Origin: Holtermannia corniformis
Lineage: Eukaryota; Basidiomycota; Tremellomycetes; Holtermanniales
Direction: 5' to 3'
Length of the DNA: 64,000 bases
Assembly: GCA_001599935.1 (NCBI GenBank)
Contig: BCIJ01000003.1
Location: 252,254 to 316,253, forward strand
Below, one piece after another: positions 32,486 through 43,746 of the stretch (the first letter of the stretch is position 1; each line of letters begins with the position of its first letter). The notes under the pieces were generated by a model. It searched no databases, was not told the origin of the DNA, and saw only the letters and a list, made by a program, of their open reading frames with translations. Position numbers and translations under genes: made by a program.

Positions 32486-35270
32486 CTAGAACATGGTCTG
32501 TAAAGCCTCGCCCTCGGCTTTGACGGGCCCATTGCGCGTCGGCAGCGCAACGTTGGCGTTGCGGCCAAACGTGAAGCCGACCTGTCGAGTCAGACGCGAT
32601 CCATTCAGACGTAGACGCAAAGCAACGTACCCAATTGTTCCTCGCGCCAGAGCCACGCTCCTCGACCGCCTCGACATCACGCTGCTTCTTGAACACCTCG
32701 GCATACTTTGCCATATCCTCTGGAGACTCGAACGAGTCAAAGTACCTGTCACAATCAGCCGTCGCTCCTTCCCAGTGCCAAAAGTAACCTACCCCACATC
32801 CATCTCGCCATCCAAGACGGGCACAAACGGCGCCGCAATCTGGCGCAACGAGCCAAACGGCAGGCTCTGGAAGAATGGCAGCGCCTGAACGTCGCTCAAG
32901 CTCGCGATCCGATCGCGCGGGTGCGCAATCAGGCGCGTGACGGCGTCCCAGGCCGTGTCTGTCAGGTTGAAAATGAGGTCTTCGGGCCGGTCGTAGACGG
33001 GTCGACGAAGCACCTTGTGCCAGTTTTTCAAGTTGGCCCACGTCTCTTCAGGCGTCGAGCCGGAGAAGGGTGGGAAGCCCTGGGTGGTGTCAGTGCCGTG
33101 TGAGAGTTGCGGGGAACAGCGCTGACGCACGCAGAGGAATTCAAAGAGGATGCAGCCGAGCGACCAGTAGTCGGCAGAATACGTATACGTCCGACCACGA
33201 AGGACTTCAGGCGGCATGCTGCGGTTGTCAGTCTTGCTGCGGTGCAATCAGCGTACAACATACTAGTCGGGCGATCCAACCACCGAGTCGGCCTACACGC
33301 TCGTCAATTTAAATCTCCCGCGCAGGCGAGACAACCCACATAGCGAGGCTCAGCCATCCGCATGCTGCGATACATGGTCCGACGTTCTAGCGTGCTTCGG
33401 AACACGAGGTTCTCATCCTTGACCTGATCGAGCTGCAGCTTGGTCAGCGCGCCGTGGACAGCACGAGAGCCTTGACAAACCTTGTGCTTGAGGCTCTCAA
33501 TTTTGAGCGGGTTGAGCGCGCCCGTCGCGAGTCCAAAGTCTGTCAATTTAACGTGTCCAGTGCCATCGACCAAAAAGTTCTACGCCGGCGTCAGCGTGGT
33601 GTTGCGCCTAGCGCGAGTCGAGTTGCCGACTGATCCCAGATACTCTGCTTACTCACCTCTGGCTTGAGATCACGGTGGATATACCCCAGCTTATGCAACT
33701 CGTTCACGCCCGCAAACATTTCGGCCGCATAAAAGCGCGCATGCTCCTCCTTTAGCACGCCAGAGTTGTTCAACAGCGTTCGGAAATCACCGCCAGGCAC
33801 GTATTCCTACCCGAGCGTCAGCGCCACACCAGCTGATCATATTGCGACGCACCATTGCAAGGTAGACGTGTTCTCGGTCTTGGAACGCGTACAAGAGACG
33901 GACGAGCCAGGGTGTCTTGGTGGCTGTCAGGATGTCGCGTTCGACGAGGACGTGTTTGACCTCCGTGGCGTGAGCGTAGTCTCGCTGAGAGCGCGTAGAC
34001 TGACCTCGTCCATCTTTGCGAGTGTTCCCTTGCGCATCTTTTTCAACGCGCACACTTCGTTCGTGTCGACTTTGCGAGCGAGGTAGACGGAACCATAGCC
34101 GCCTTGACCGACCTATGCGTCAAGCGTCAGCGCCGGGGAGTGCAGTTAGACGCAGACATGAACGCACCTGTGCAATGATCCGGAATTGGTCGACGCGCAG
34201 CTTGGTCCGGCGTTTGCGCAGCAGCACGCGCTCGCGGCCGTTGTAGCTCTGCTGCTCTTTCTGCAGAGCCTCGGCAGAGACCTGGCGTTGGTCAGCGGTT
34301 GGTCCTGGATCGAGTATAGGCAATCAACACACCCCGCGAGCCTGGGTGTCTGCCTTGAATCCTTCGAGACGCTTCTTGCGGTTCGCGAGGTAGCCCAGGA
34401 GATCGACTGTAACGCGTGAGCAGTGTTGAAACGTTTGTCAGACACAAACAATAGTAGTCCAGAAAGTCTTGCGCCGATCGTCAGTGTCAATCACCATTTG
34501 CGCGTGTCTACGCACAGAGCTGAGCGACCGTAGCCTGAACACTTGTCAGCCTGCGGTTGGATTACCGCCTGCGATACGAGACACACCTTGCGCTTGGTAT
34601 CAGCCTTGTCGAGGATCTCCTTTTCCCAGAGCTGGAGCTGTCCCGGCTGTTGCTGTTGAGCGTGACGCGTCTCAAACCGGGCCGTTTGCATGCGCACGTC
34701 CTCGGTCACTTGCGGCTGAGGCTGCTGCCTCGCCGCCTGGTAGTGATTCTGCTGAGCTGCCGGAGCGGCCAGCTGTCTCAACAGTGCAGGATTGATCGTC
34801 CCGCCCGACTTGACCGTCTGCATGTGGATATCGCCCGCATCCGCCGGTGGCGGCGGTGGCGCGACCGTAGTCCGGGTCGGCAGTGGCGGCACTCCATAAG
34901 CCTCCTTGGGTGGTGCAGGCGCAGCTCGAGACGAGCTCTTGGCCGGTACGGGCGGTGCTGGTGCTGGCGCTCGCTCATGTTGCTGCTGCAAGAACGCCAA
35001 GTAGTTTTCCTTTTGCGCCGCCGCGCTCTCCCTCGTCGGACTCGGCGGTTCCACCCCGTACCGCGCCGCCTCGCGATCTCTTGACGATCGATGGGAAGGC
35101 GTGACAGGTAACGGGATCTTGGAAGGTGACGGGGGCGCCGCACGGGCCGCTGCGGTTGTTGACATCGATGACTTGAGTTTACTGGGTGAGCCTGGGTCGG
35201 CTGGTGAGGCTGACGAGGCTTGTGGTTGAGATGTTTGTGATTTGAGCACGCGCGCAAAGACCGAGTTCAT
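32486..35270 (-). CDS. DBF2: DBF2/SID2-type NDR protein kinase
   Basis: Ser/Thr kinase of the mitotic exit / septation initiation network, normally bound by Mob1 and controlling cytokinesis. The N-terminus (from [10 protein letters not shown]) is long and disordered with P- and Q-rich runs. The Mob-binding region ([26 protein letters not shown]) leads into the kinase domain: [46 protein letters not shown] long insert contains [27 protein letters not shown] before SPDYMPPEVL, an arrangement diagnostic for Dbf2/Sid2 rather than Cbk1/Orb6. The C-terminal extension has the NDR tail with NNWVGFTFGR, the position of the hydrophobic motif. YFLDYY and ATVAQL come from consecutive 18-nt and 19-nt exons (34450-34467 and 34516-34534). 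It shares a 288-bp promoter with SPC25. Confidence 0.95.
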
Positions 35271-35558
35271 GCTGGGCACGCTGCAGACGAGGCCAGGGAA
35301 AGACGAGCGAGGGTGGCAAGCTGATGGCCGCTGAGGAGACAGTTGGTTGATCGATCGTCTACGCGTCGAGGTCACGTGAAGACGCGTCGTTGGAAAATCA
35401 ATAAAGAATGCAGTTGAACAAATCGGCACACGCCTGAATCACATGCGTGACGGGGTTGGAAAATCAATAATGAATTCAAATAAAATAATAACCGATCACT
35501 GCCGCTCGGCCACGCGTCGAGCCAAACAAATCAACATCTCTGATCTACACTGCCCGGC
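35271..35558. promoter_or_regulatory. Divergent DBF2/SPC25 promoter with three ACGCGT (MCB-type) sites
   Basis: This 288-bp gap separates two mitotic genes. ACGCGT occurs at 35361-35366, 35382-35387 and 35512-35517; a CACGTG lies at 35373-35378. The region nearest SPC25 is AT-rich. ACGCGT is the MBF (Mbp1/Swi6) box of yeast G1/S genes and is recognised by homologues in other fungi. About 0.1 copy would be expected by chance from base composition. Confidence 0.6.
35389..35470. repeat. Pair of 16-bp direct repeats in the DBF2/SPC25 promoter
   Basis: GTTGGAAAATCAATAA occurs at 35389-35404 and again at 35455-35470, a 66-bp period; the following bases are also similar. They may be protein-binding sites or the trace of a short duplication. 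Confidence 0.85.
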
Positions 35559-36768
35559 ATGATGGCGAGCTCGAGCTTCTCCCTCCTGCACGCACTCAAC
35601 ACGACATCGCACAGCGCGAGCCAACCGCTCACATCGTCCGTACTGGGCCTGCCGCCGAGCCAGCAGCGTTCCGCCGGGCTGGATCTCGACTGGGAACCGT
35701 TTCAGGCCCACGTCGAGGCTTTCCTCAATGCGGTGCGTGTCGTCTGAATGTACGAGCCGCTGTGCTGCTAGACTCGGACAGCCAATACTGGCTTTGGTCG
35801 CACGGCATCGTGGTACGTTTGGTCGTACGACGCTGACAACCGCAGATCGACCGCTATACGGCGCAAGCAAAGACCGAGATCTCGACCCGAGCTCAAGACC
35901 ACGTCGCGCTCGTTCGGGACCTCGGTGCTGAAAAGGCCCAGTTGGAGAGACGGATCCAGGCAGAACGCGAGGCCGAGGGCGAGATGCTCAATAGTGCGCA
36001 CTCTGCCGCGTTCAGTAACAAGCAGCGTGTCTGACGATCCCAGCGCTGCACCAAGAGCGTACGACGCTGTCCGAGCTCTCGAGCTCGCTCCAGCGCTTGA
36101 CGACCCAATTGTCCAAATTACAAACGACCTCGCAAGCGCTCGAAACCGACGCGGCGTCCGTCCGCAACGCCGCGCTGCTCGAAAAGGCAGAAAAGGAGCG
36201 GCAGGCGCAAGCGCTCGAGGCCCAGCGCGAGCGCGATGGGCCTGAACTGAGTCGGTTGGAAGATGTGCTCGGGTGGAAAGTCGAGGGTGTGAAGCGTGAG
36301 TCTGCAATCTCGACAAGGCATGGCTAACGGACGGCAGAGGATCTACTGCTGATGCGGTTCACGTTGATCGATGCCATGGACCCGGCGAAAGAGTTTGCAA
36401 TCTGCATCGATATCAGCCAGCAAGAGTATTCCGGTCAGTCTGTGCTCTCGACTCGGCGCTCGGCAGGCGATTGATAGATTGCAGTCCCGAGCTGTTCGCC
36501 CCCCTTGCCGGGACTGCCAAAGCTCTTGCAGCAACTCAACACGGACCGCGAGTTTTTTGCATTCATCAAGGCCGGTCAGTCTCGCTCTATCTCTTTGCCC
36601 ACTGAGCGTGTGCCAACACCCTGCGCAGTCCGTCAAGCTTTCAAAAACTCGCTGCCAGAGCGCGAAAAGCCCGCCGCGGCCTTGTTTGCCGATCTCGCGG
36701 GCCCAAGCCGAGGGACGACCCCGGTGCCGAGTATAGAAGTCTCGGCGCCGCCCAGTGTAGACGCCTGA
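35559..36768 (+). CDS. SPC25: Kinetochore protein SPC25 (NDC80 complex)
   Basis: Subunit of the Ndc80 complex that links kinetochores to microtubules. About 330 residues. The N-terminal half is coiled coil after a short disordered start (EISTRAQDHVALVRDLGAEKAQLERR, LSSSLQRLTTQLSKL). The C-terminal globular RWD domain begins LEDVLGWKVEGVKED and shows LMRFTLIDAMDPAKEFAICIDIS, then VPSCSPPLPGLPKLLQQLN and FFAFIKAVRQAF, the typical Spc25 pattern. Six or so exons with short introns. Two ATG codons are adjacent (35559 and 35562). The tail after the RWD domain is short and disordered. It shares a divergent promoter with the DBF2-type kinase, which fits co-regulation of mitotic genes. Confidence 0.9.
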
Positions 36769-38426
36769 CCGAGGACGGATCTCATGTATCGTTGTAGCTT
36801 GTCACGGCACCGCGTTTGCGGGGACGACGGGGCTCCGTGCATTTGACGCGCCGCAGTTGACCGGGCGTCATGGCCCTCGTTGACGCGCAGTTGCTGCAGT
36901 CGGCAACCCGCAGGCTGTCAAAGCGCTAGCGCTTGCTCGACGGGCACTGGCAGTGTTCTAGTACGGTACATGATGACGAGGCCGCTCGCGATGCATCGCG
37001 CCCGCCGCTTTCGGCTAGTGCTGCGCCCGGACAATAGGGTTCGCCCAGGGCGACGGACGGCCCATGGAAACCCAAGGCAGTGCTAAGTATCGTGTGCGGC
37101 CAGCAGTCGCCCTGCACCGTACTGGTACAGAATCAGATGATGTGCCCGGGCGCTAGTCTTTGAGCGATTGGGATCGTGCGGGGTCGTTACGAGATTCGAT
37201 TCGGTAGAGATGCACGACGTCTGAATGGACTGTAGTCTAGAGTGTACTGCTTTGCACGTAGGCCATGCAGTTATCGCGGGACGGGACGGGCTGCATAGAC
37301 CGAACAAGATGCAGAAAGAGAGGGAGGGAGCACGCGAGAGCGGACAGAGGGACGGACGGTGCCACTGTCAGGGTTTGCGTCGCCTCGGTCTGTCCCACCA
37401 CCGCAGACGACAACTCTCGTCTATTGCTTTCGACGTGCTCTGCGCCGGTCATAGTCTGCCTGCAGGTCACTGTAGCATCGGCAACAGACGTGACGGAAAA
37501 GTCTGCGAGATCCGCTGCGGGCAGTGGGTCAGGGACGCGATCCTGTCGATCCATCGCATCGAGGTGAGTTGCTGGTGGTGGTGGTGGTGGTTCGGTTCTC
37601 GGTTGGGTGTGATCACAATCAGTGGATGGTCTGCATCGTTGTTGGCGCTGCTGCTGCTGTTGCTGGGAGAAAGCAGACACACGCCAGTCAATGGCTGTGC
37701 TGAGCGATCACTCCTCGCTCGTCCTTCCCTTGCCTTGCCCCTTTCTCGCTCCCGCGCCGTCAGTCGCACCAGCCAAGGTTATCCAGCCAATCTGCTGGCC
37801 CGTGACCGCAACGCCTCGCACCACCTTGGCCAACGGTAACACCAACAACACCCCTGGCCAGTCCCAGCTTGTTGTCATCCGCCGCGAGCACGGTCACGGA
37901 CGCGAGAAGCATCCCACGACCCCTTTTCCTCTTCGGCCACATCCTTTACCCGCTCGTGGGCAGGAGCTCGCGAGCCCTGACTTCCTTTCATCTCCACTCG
38001 TTGCCTTGCCTTTCCTCGGTCTCGGTGGACGCGACACTGGTTCGGACGCCGTGGTCGCCTCCCGAGACACGGTCACCATCATCTGATCCTCCCGTTCAGT
38101 CGGTCAGCTCGGCACCGCCGGCGCTCGGATTCGTCGCACGGCCAGAGCTGACGCGCGTCTTGACAGTCGCACCACCACACATCAGCATCAAGATCAAACG
38201 AGCGCGAAGAGCGAGCTCAACGGGCAGTACCTTGTCAGCTTGGACGATTGTGAGTCGGCTCGATTGGCAGAGGCAGTAACCATCGCGAGCTCACTGGTCA
38301 GACTTGACTGTATCACTGTAGCGATTCCATAGACTCGGGCTTGGCCCGCACACGATCCGTGCGTTGGCCTCGACTGCCTTCTCGCGCACTGACCCCGCGG
38401 TTCCCAGCCCTCCTTGACCGTCTCTC
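36769..38426. other. Gene-poor region and upstream sequence of BNI4 (1.66 kb)
   Basis: Contains a (TGG)6 microsatellite at about 37573-37590 and a CTG-rich tract near 37649-37664. Several long frames cross it on both strands, but their composition follows the repeats and none matches a known family. Part is probably a long BNI4 promoter or leader. Confidence 0.4.
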
Positions 38427-41238
38427 ATGGCCGCAATCGCCGTCGACTGGCAACCCGCGTCTCAGCGCACGTCGATGGACCAGTACCCGTCAGCATCCTC
38501 ATCCACCACCGACACGCGCGCACGCTCCCCCTCGGCTCAGCCGCAATCCTATTTCCCGCCCGTGCTCCCTCCAACGGGCATGGCGTATCCTCCTCAGCAG
38601 CGACAGCAACAGTACCAGTGGACGACCCCACCTCTTCCCGCAAACGCCTTCTACCCAGCCAACCCGTACCAACCGTTCCCTTCACCCCATCACCAGCACC
38701 CGCAGCAACAAGCGTTTTTCCAGCACCAGTTTCATCAGAGTCAGGCCGACTTTGCGGCGTGGGCCCACGCGTACCAGCACATGGTCATGGCTCAGGTCGC
38801 GCACCAAGGCGGGGGAACGCCCCCGGCACAGGCCCAGAGTCAGGGCCGCCGCTCCCAAGATGAGCTGAGGCCCTCGATGGATCGGGCGAGGACACCGAGC
38901 CAGAATCAGCAACCGCAGCAGCAACCACCGCCTGGACCCCCCATCGGCTACTTTGAGCAGACACTGCACAAGCAGTCGTCCTTTGGTCAAGCACCAACCC
39001 CGGCGCAAGCTAGCAACGGTGCTGGCTTTCACCCTTATAAGCGACAGCAGGGTCCCGGTCCGCGCACGGCGCGCGCAGCGTCAAACGGTGAGAAGGAGAG
39101 GACGTTTGCTCAGGTCGCTGCTCCTCGATCCGTCTCGGCATCTGCTGCTGTACAATCAGGTGCGAGTGTGGCCCCTGCTGCGAGCCCAGCACCGCCGCCA
39201 AAGATCCAAGACTCGGCTCAGGCTCGCAAAGCGTCGTTTTCGAGCGATAGATCGGCACCGCCGCCGCCCGAGGGTAACCGGCAGGCGGCCCCGCGCAAGC
39301 CGACTGCTGCGACTTTGGCCTCATCCTTGGGCGCAGAGACAGTCACCAATGGTTCGGCCAATGTAGCCCAGAAACCGTCACCACTTTCACAGGCGTCTGT
39401 CGCTCAGCAGCCGACAGAGCAGATGGTGAAGAGCGGCGGGCTCAAAGGTCGCCTTCGTCGTGCGCTTGACAAGGAGGCTCGTAAAGACGCGCCAAAGGCG
39501 ACGCCAGCGAGTACCCCTGCCAAGTCACAACCGGCGCCCGCTGTCGCTCCCTCTACCCCGGCTTCTACCACGTCCGCCAAGTTCACCTCGCCGGAATCAG
39601 AGACGTCGACTCAATCATCGTCCCCGCCTGGTACACCGCCGTCCGAGCCACTACGGCCACCGCCTTCAATGGGCGTTCTCGCTTCGAATCACGGCGCAAT
39701 GGCAAGCGAAGTCAGCCTCGCAGAGACTGAGCGCACTACGGGCCCAGCCGAACCAAAGGGTAAAGGCAAGGGTCTGTTCTCGATGCGCAACCCTTCCACC
39801 GACAACATCTCGCTCAGCTCGACTGTTAGTTCGGCGAGTATGATGATCCGCAAGATGGGCGCGCTGGGCAAGCTTGCGCGGCGGAATAGGTATGTCTTGT
39901 ACTTGTGGATCGCACACGGCTGACCGGGCAGTCTGATGGGCATCTCGCGCATCTTCAAAGACAAACCCAAGGACGGGGAAGACAGTCCGCTGCCGCAGAT
40001 CGTAAAGGAGGATCGCAAGACGAAAAAGGAGCGCAAAAAGGCTGAAAAGGCGGCTGCCAAGACGGCATCGAGCGCGACCGTGTCGAGGGCGACGGCAGAG
40101 TCGGATCGGTCTTCGCAGGACGGCTTGGGGGATGATCGGACCCTCGCAGGGCTGTCACCGGCCGCCAAGCTAGCGCGACAGCATACCCTGCGAACCAAAG
40201 CAGAGATTGAGGCTCAGGCGCAGGCGGCGAAAAAGGCAGCGGCACCGACGGGCGAACCGACGTGGGATCATAACACTACCACCCGGAACGGTCAACACGA
40301 TCAGCAGGCCGTTACGAGCTTTGGCACGGCCGGCCACGAGATCCAGCGCGGGCAGTTTGAAGACGAGCCGTGGGATGGCCGAGGACCACGAGTGTATGGT
40401 CAGGAAGAGTATGACAGTGCCGAGTCGAGCGAAGGAGAGACGGTCGACGACGTGACGGTTCGGATGGGCGGCGTGGCGTTTGCCGAGGAGGAAGAGTATG
40501 GGTACACCTGGGGTACCTCGTATCGCGATCGCCACGCAAAGCCCTCTCGGGGGATCCTCAAGGGTGAGTACTTGACGAGGTTGAGCCATCCTGACGCCGC
40601 AGCGACGTCGTCGTACGCCGACTTGGACGAGCCATTGACCGCACCGCAACCGCAGCGGAACCGTCACCGTTCCCACTCGGCAGCCGATACGACGGCCGCC
40701 CAGCCAGGACCACTAGCCAATCTCCCCGCAGCCGATCCCGACTCACTCGATGGCCTCAAGTCCAAACATGACTCGGCCTACGACCCGTACAGCCCCTCAT
40801 TCTCACCTTTCGATTCGCCAATCGACCACGAGAATATAGCCGAAAAGGTCTCGTTTCCCTACTCCAACGCAAACCTCAACACGTCGGCGCCCGCACTCGC
40901 CCTGCCACGCCGTGGTGACATGATGGGCAAGCGTGCGCAGACGGCGCCTCTGCAGAAGAAGCGGCTCGTCTGGGCGCCAGAATGCGCAGTGTACATTACG
41001 TTTGCCAGCGAGGCGTACGATCGGCGGAGCGAGCCCGCGACGTGTAACCGTGAGTGTTGGTCACGTAGTGGATCAAGCTGACCTTGTAGGTCTCACACCC
41101 GAGCTGGCTCAAAGCATCAAGGCGGAGTCAGTGCCGCTTTTCACGCGCAATCTATGCTGACAACACAGGCTCAACGCGTTCAAGCTTGAAATGCCCGTCC
41201 ACCCGCAATCCAAAATCCACACGCATTTCTTCGCCTAA
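38427..41238 (+). CDS. BNI4: BNI4-like bud-neck / PP1-targeting scaffold
   Basis: Resembles yeast Bni4, which tethers chitin synthase III and the phosphatase Glc7 at the septin ring. About 890 residues, mostly disordered (Q-, P-, S- and A-rich), with a coiled or charged stretch (KKERKKAEKAAAK). The diagnostic part is the C-terminus: KKRLVWAPECAVYITF-EAYDRRSEPATCNRLTPELAQSIKAELNAFKLEM and the terminal THFFA, matching the conserved Bni4 end. KRLVW within it fits a loose PP1-binding [KR]x[VIL]x[FW] pattern. Exon 1 is very long (38427 to about 39890), exon 2 runs to about 41049, and two small exons follow (the last intron begins GTCAGT near 41131 and ends at 41168). The good context around ATG 38427 supports the start. 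Call by the C-terminal motif only. Confidence 0.8.
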
Positions 41239-41439
41239 TCGTCCAGTCTGCATCATGTGGGTATGCCCTGTCAGTAGGCGCAGCTGACGTGGTAGGGGTC
41301 TCCTATTCCTCACTCGCCGCGGCGACACTGCCCTGGCTGGTTCCAGAGGCCTCTCGATACCTTGCATCATCCGGCCTCACTGTCACCTTGCTTCGTGTTT
41401 GCTCCCGGCCCTTGCTTGCCATGCCTCTGATGTGTAATG

Positions 41440-43746
41440 TCAAGTGCAATGAATGTCTGCTCTACGACTGCTGCCTGTCATCCTTTGCGTGCTTGTTGAT
41501 GGCCTTTGTCTGCGCGAGAAGGCTAGCAGGTCAGAGGTGCACGGATCAGCAGGTACGTACTTTTCGATGGCGTCGGGATCGACAGGCGGTGAGGCTCCGT
41601 CGCCTACCATGATCTTGCGTCCGGCGCTGGGGACGCCATCGATGATCACATAGATGAACCCGGGGCCGGGCGAGTAGAGCTTGCCATCGGCGGGTGCAGA
41701 CACGGTGAGTCGCGATCCGTCGGTTGTGTGATCGAGGTAGACGAGGCGCTGATTCATGTTCAGGCTGTGTGTGACAAAGCCGAGGTCCATCAACGAGATC
41801 TTGACGTCGCCGCGCGCAGGTTCGTTCAATACAAGATCAAACGTCGAGCCAAAGGCAATGATGCCGGGGATGGAACTGATAGCAGGTCGGTGCTGCGACA
41901 TGTAAGGCGGGGACAGCCATTCGACCCGGTATTCCGTCTGGTACGTCTCGGTCGAGCGGTCGAGGTTGGGGTTGGAGCCGGCAATCATGATGGTGCCGTT
42001 TGGTGTCAAGGTTGCGACCGAGTGGTACAAGCGGGGAATGTTGGACGACGGCATCCCGTCGCGCGAGAAGCGCTGGCCGTTGGGTGCCGCTGGGTCGTAC
42101 AGCACCGGCGTGTATACGGGATTGTCACAGTTGGACTGTCCGACTTGTTCTTTGACGTTGCCGTACCCTGCGATGCCCGTCTCTCCGCCATTGACGATCA
42201 ACACTTTGCCGTCGGGAAGCAGGACAGAGTCTGGCATGATTCGCGCTTCTGGCATCGTCTCGACATCCCAGCCTTTGGCAATGCCCTCGTTGGTGAGAAC
42301 GATGCGCGAGCACTGTGAGGACGCTGGCGTTTGCGAGGTCAATTCGTAACCAGGGATAGTGTCGTCCTGCGTGGATCCACCGCAGATGAGCACTTCTGCA
42401 GCGAACCCGTTTGCCGACGAGAGCGGTAGGAGTACTGCTGTACCCGTCATAGGATATGTGACTCTGACGCCGTTGGGGATCTGCGGCAAGCGGATCTCGG
42501 CGTTGAGACGCCAGTCGTAGATCATCGCGTCGCGATTCGCCGCCATGAACACTCGACCGTCTGGCAGCGCGATCACAATCGGGAACAAGTTTGAATTCAA
42601 GGTATCTTGCAGAAACGGCGACGTGATCGGAAGGCCATTCTTTCCGTGAATGTTCTTTGGCGGGTAAAACTCGTACGTCGGGTTGTTGACGGTCGCATTG
42701 TTGATCCAGCCGCCCTTGGTTGACCCGCCGACGATCAATGCCGAGCCGTCGTCGAGCCGTGCGACCGTGTTGTACCAGCGCGCGCTGGCCATTCTGATCC
42801 GGGTTGGGCTTTCGTTCATGACACAGCCTCCAGGCTCGGCGTCACATGGCTCCATGATCCGCACGCTTTGCAGACCGTTCACATCGCCAAAGTCGGCAGC
42901 GCCCGTCTTGTCGACAACAACGGGGTTCCCACCGACATTGATCATCGTGCCATTCGACAGAAATGTGCCACCCGCACAAAAGCTGTTGGATTGCAGGTCG
43001 AGTGCACGGACGGCATTGGTCTCTAGGTCGTACAATGCCGCCCATGCGGGATGTCCGTTGACAGACAGCGGGTTGTGCTCGACCTTGTCGACTATCAGCG
43101 CGTGCGTCTCGCTAATGACGACTAGCTGCATGGCAGCCACACCGGTGGTACCGCTCTGCACAAGCTGCCAGCCGCCGGCAGTTGAGGTACCCATCGCGCC
43201 CGATTGCGTCTGCTTGGTTACAATAAACGCATCGACGTCGAGCGAAGTGCCGGTCGCTTGGTCGCCCTTGCGTCCCGTGTTCTTAATCTGCAGCGTGTGC
43301 TGCCGCGGTGCGAGGCCGTCGACAGCAAACAGCCGCTGGCGCTTGAGCGGCTTATCGGCATACGCATCGACGATCTGTACTCTTGAGCCGTCGATGAACA
43401 CTTCTGCCATACCGTGCTCGGGCGACACGCCGCCAAACCACTCGAACCCTGTGCCTTCAAACTCGAATGTAACACGAGTATTGGCTGCATCGGTCGAGTG
43501 CAATGTACCGGCTACGCAGTCGGCGTCCGTCGGTGTCGTCCATTTGGCTTTTGGCGTGTATGTGATCCCGTCGGACGCATCGTCGATCTCTTCGGCGCCG
43601 GTGGGGACATAGTAGGGAGTGAAAGCCGTCCCTCCTTGTGTACCCACTGGTGTTTGGCCATTCCACGCGGAGATTGCGCGTTTGGGAGCTGCCGATGTTG
43701 GGGGGAGGGTGAACAGGTGAAGCGAAAAGAGAAGCAAGGCAAACAT
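41440..43746 (-). CDS. Secreted glyoxal oxidase-like copper radical oxidase (AA5_1)
   Basis: Extracellular oxidase that turns simple aldehydes into acids with release of H2O2, often feeding peroxidases or cell-wall chemistry. 768 residues in one exon. Signal peptide 1-20 (ALLLFSLHLFTLPPTSAA). Residues about 60-176 form an extra beta-rich module (FEGTGFEWFGG, AEVFIDGSRVQIVD, HTLQIKNTG) resembling a galactose-binding-like domain. The oxidase follows: Cys257 (SFCAGGT) and Tyr358 (TYEFYPP) for the thioether cofactor, Tyr574-His575 (RLYHS) and His660 (FVTHSLN) as copper ligands, then the DUF1929 domain. All five catalytic residues are present. An alternative last splice (intron donor GTACGT after AIEK) would end at 41462. 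It is intronless, unlike nearly all neighbours. Confidence 0.93.
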   Translation of the reverse strand: MFALLLFSLHLFTLPPTSAAPKRAISAWNGQTPVGTQGGTAFTPYYVPTGAEEIDDASDGITYTPKAKWTTPTDADCVAGTLHSTDAANTRVTFEFEGTGFEWFGGVSPEHGMAEVFIDGSRVQIVDAYADKPLKRQRLFAVDGLAPRQHTLQIKNTGRKGDQATGTSLDVDAFIVTKQTQSGAMGTSTAGGWQLVQSGTTGVAAMQLVVISETHALIVDKVEHNPLSVNGHPAWAALYDLETNAVRALDLQSNSFCAGGTFLSNGTMINVGGNPVVVDKTGAADFGDVNGLQSVRIMEPCDAEPGGCVMNESPTRIRMASARWYNTVARLDDGSALIVGGSTKGGWINNATVNNPTYEFYPPKNIHGKNGLPITSPFLQDTLNSNLFPIVIALPDGRVFMAANRDAMIYDWRLNAEIRLPQIPNGVRVTYPMTGTAVLLPLSSANGFAAEVLICGGSTQDDTIPGYELTSQTPASSQCSRIVLTNEGIAKGWDVETMPEARIMPDSVLLPDGKVLIVNGGETGIAGYGNVKEQVGQSNCDNPVYTPVLYDPAAPNGQRFSRDGMPSSNIPRLYHSVATLTPNGTIMIAGSNPNLDRSTETYQTEYRVEWLSPPYMSQHRPAISSIPGIIAFGSTFDLVLNEPARGDVKISLMDLGFVTHSLNMNQRLVYLDHTTDGSRLTVSAPADGKLYSPGPGFIYVIIDGVPSAGRKIMVGDGASPPVDPDAIEKYVPADPCTSDLLAFSRRQRPSTSTQRMTGSSRRADIHCT

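Noticed and set aside
37225..38279. Overlapping frames of 135-204 residues upstream of BNI4
   Set aside because: They run through TGG and CTG repeats, share no splice sites and resemble no protein; more likely promoter or leader.
4839..41238. SSD1, DBF2 and BNI4 as a functional cell-wall/cytokinesis cluster
   Set aside because: They are tens of kb apart with unrelated genes between them; their shared theme is probably coincidence.
42683..43612. 309-residue frame on + opposite the glyoxal oxidase gene
   Set aside because: It lies entirely antisense to a gene with all catalytic residues and has no family resemblance; it is a shadow of GC-biased codons.
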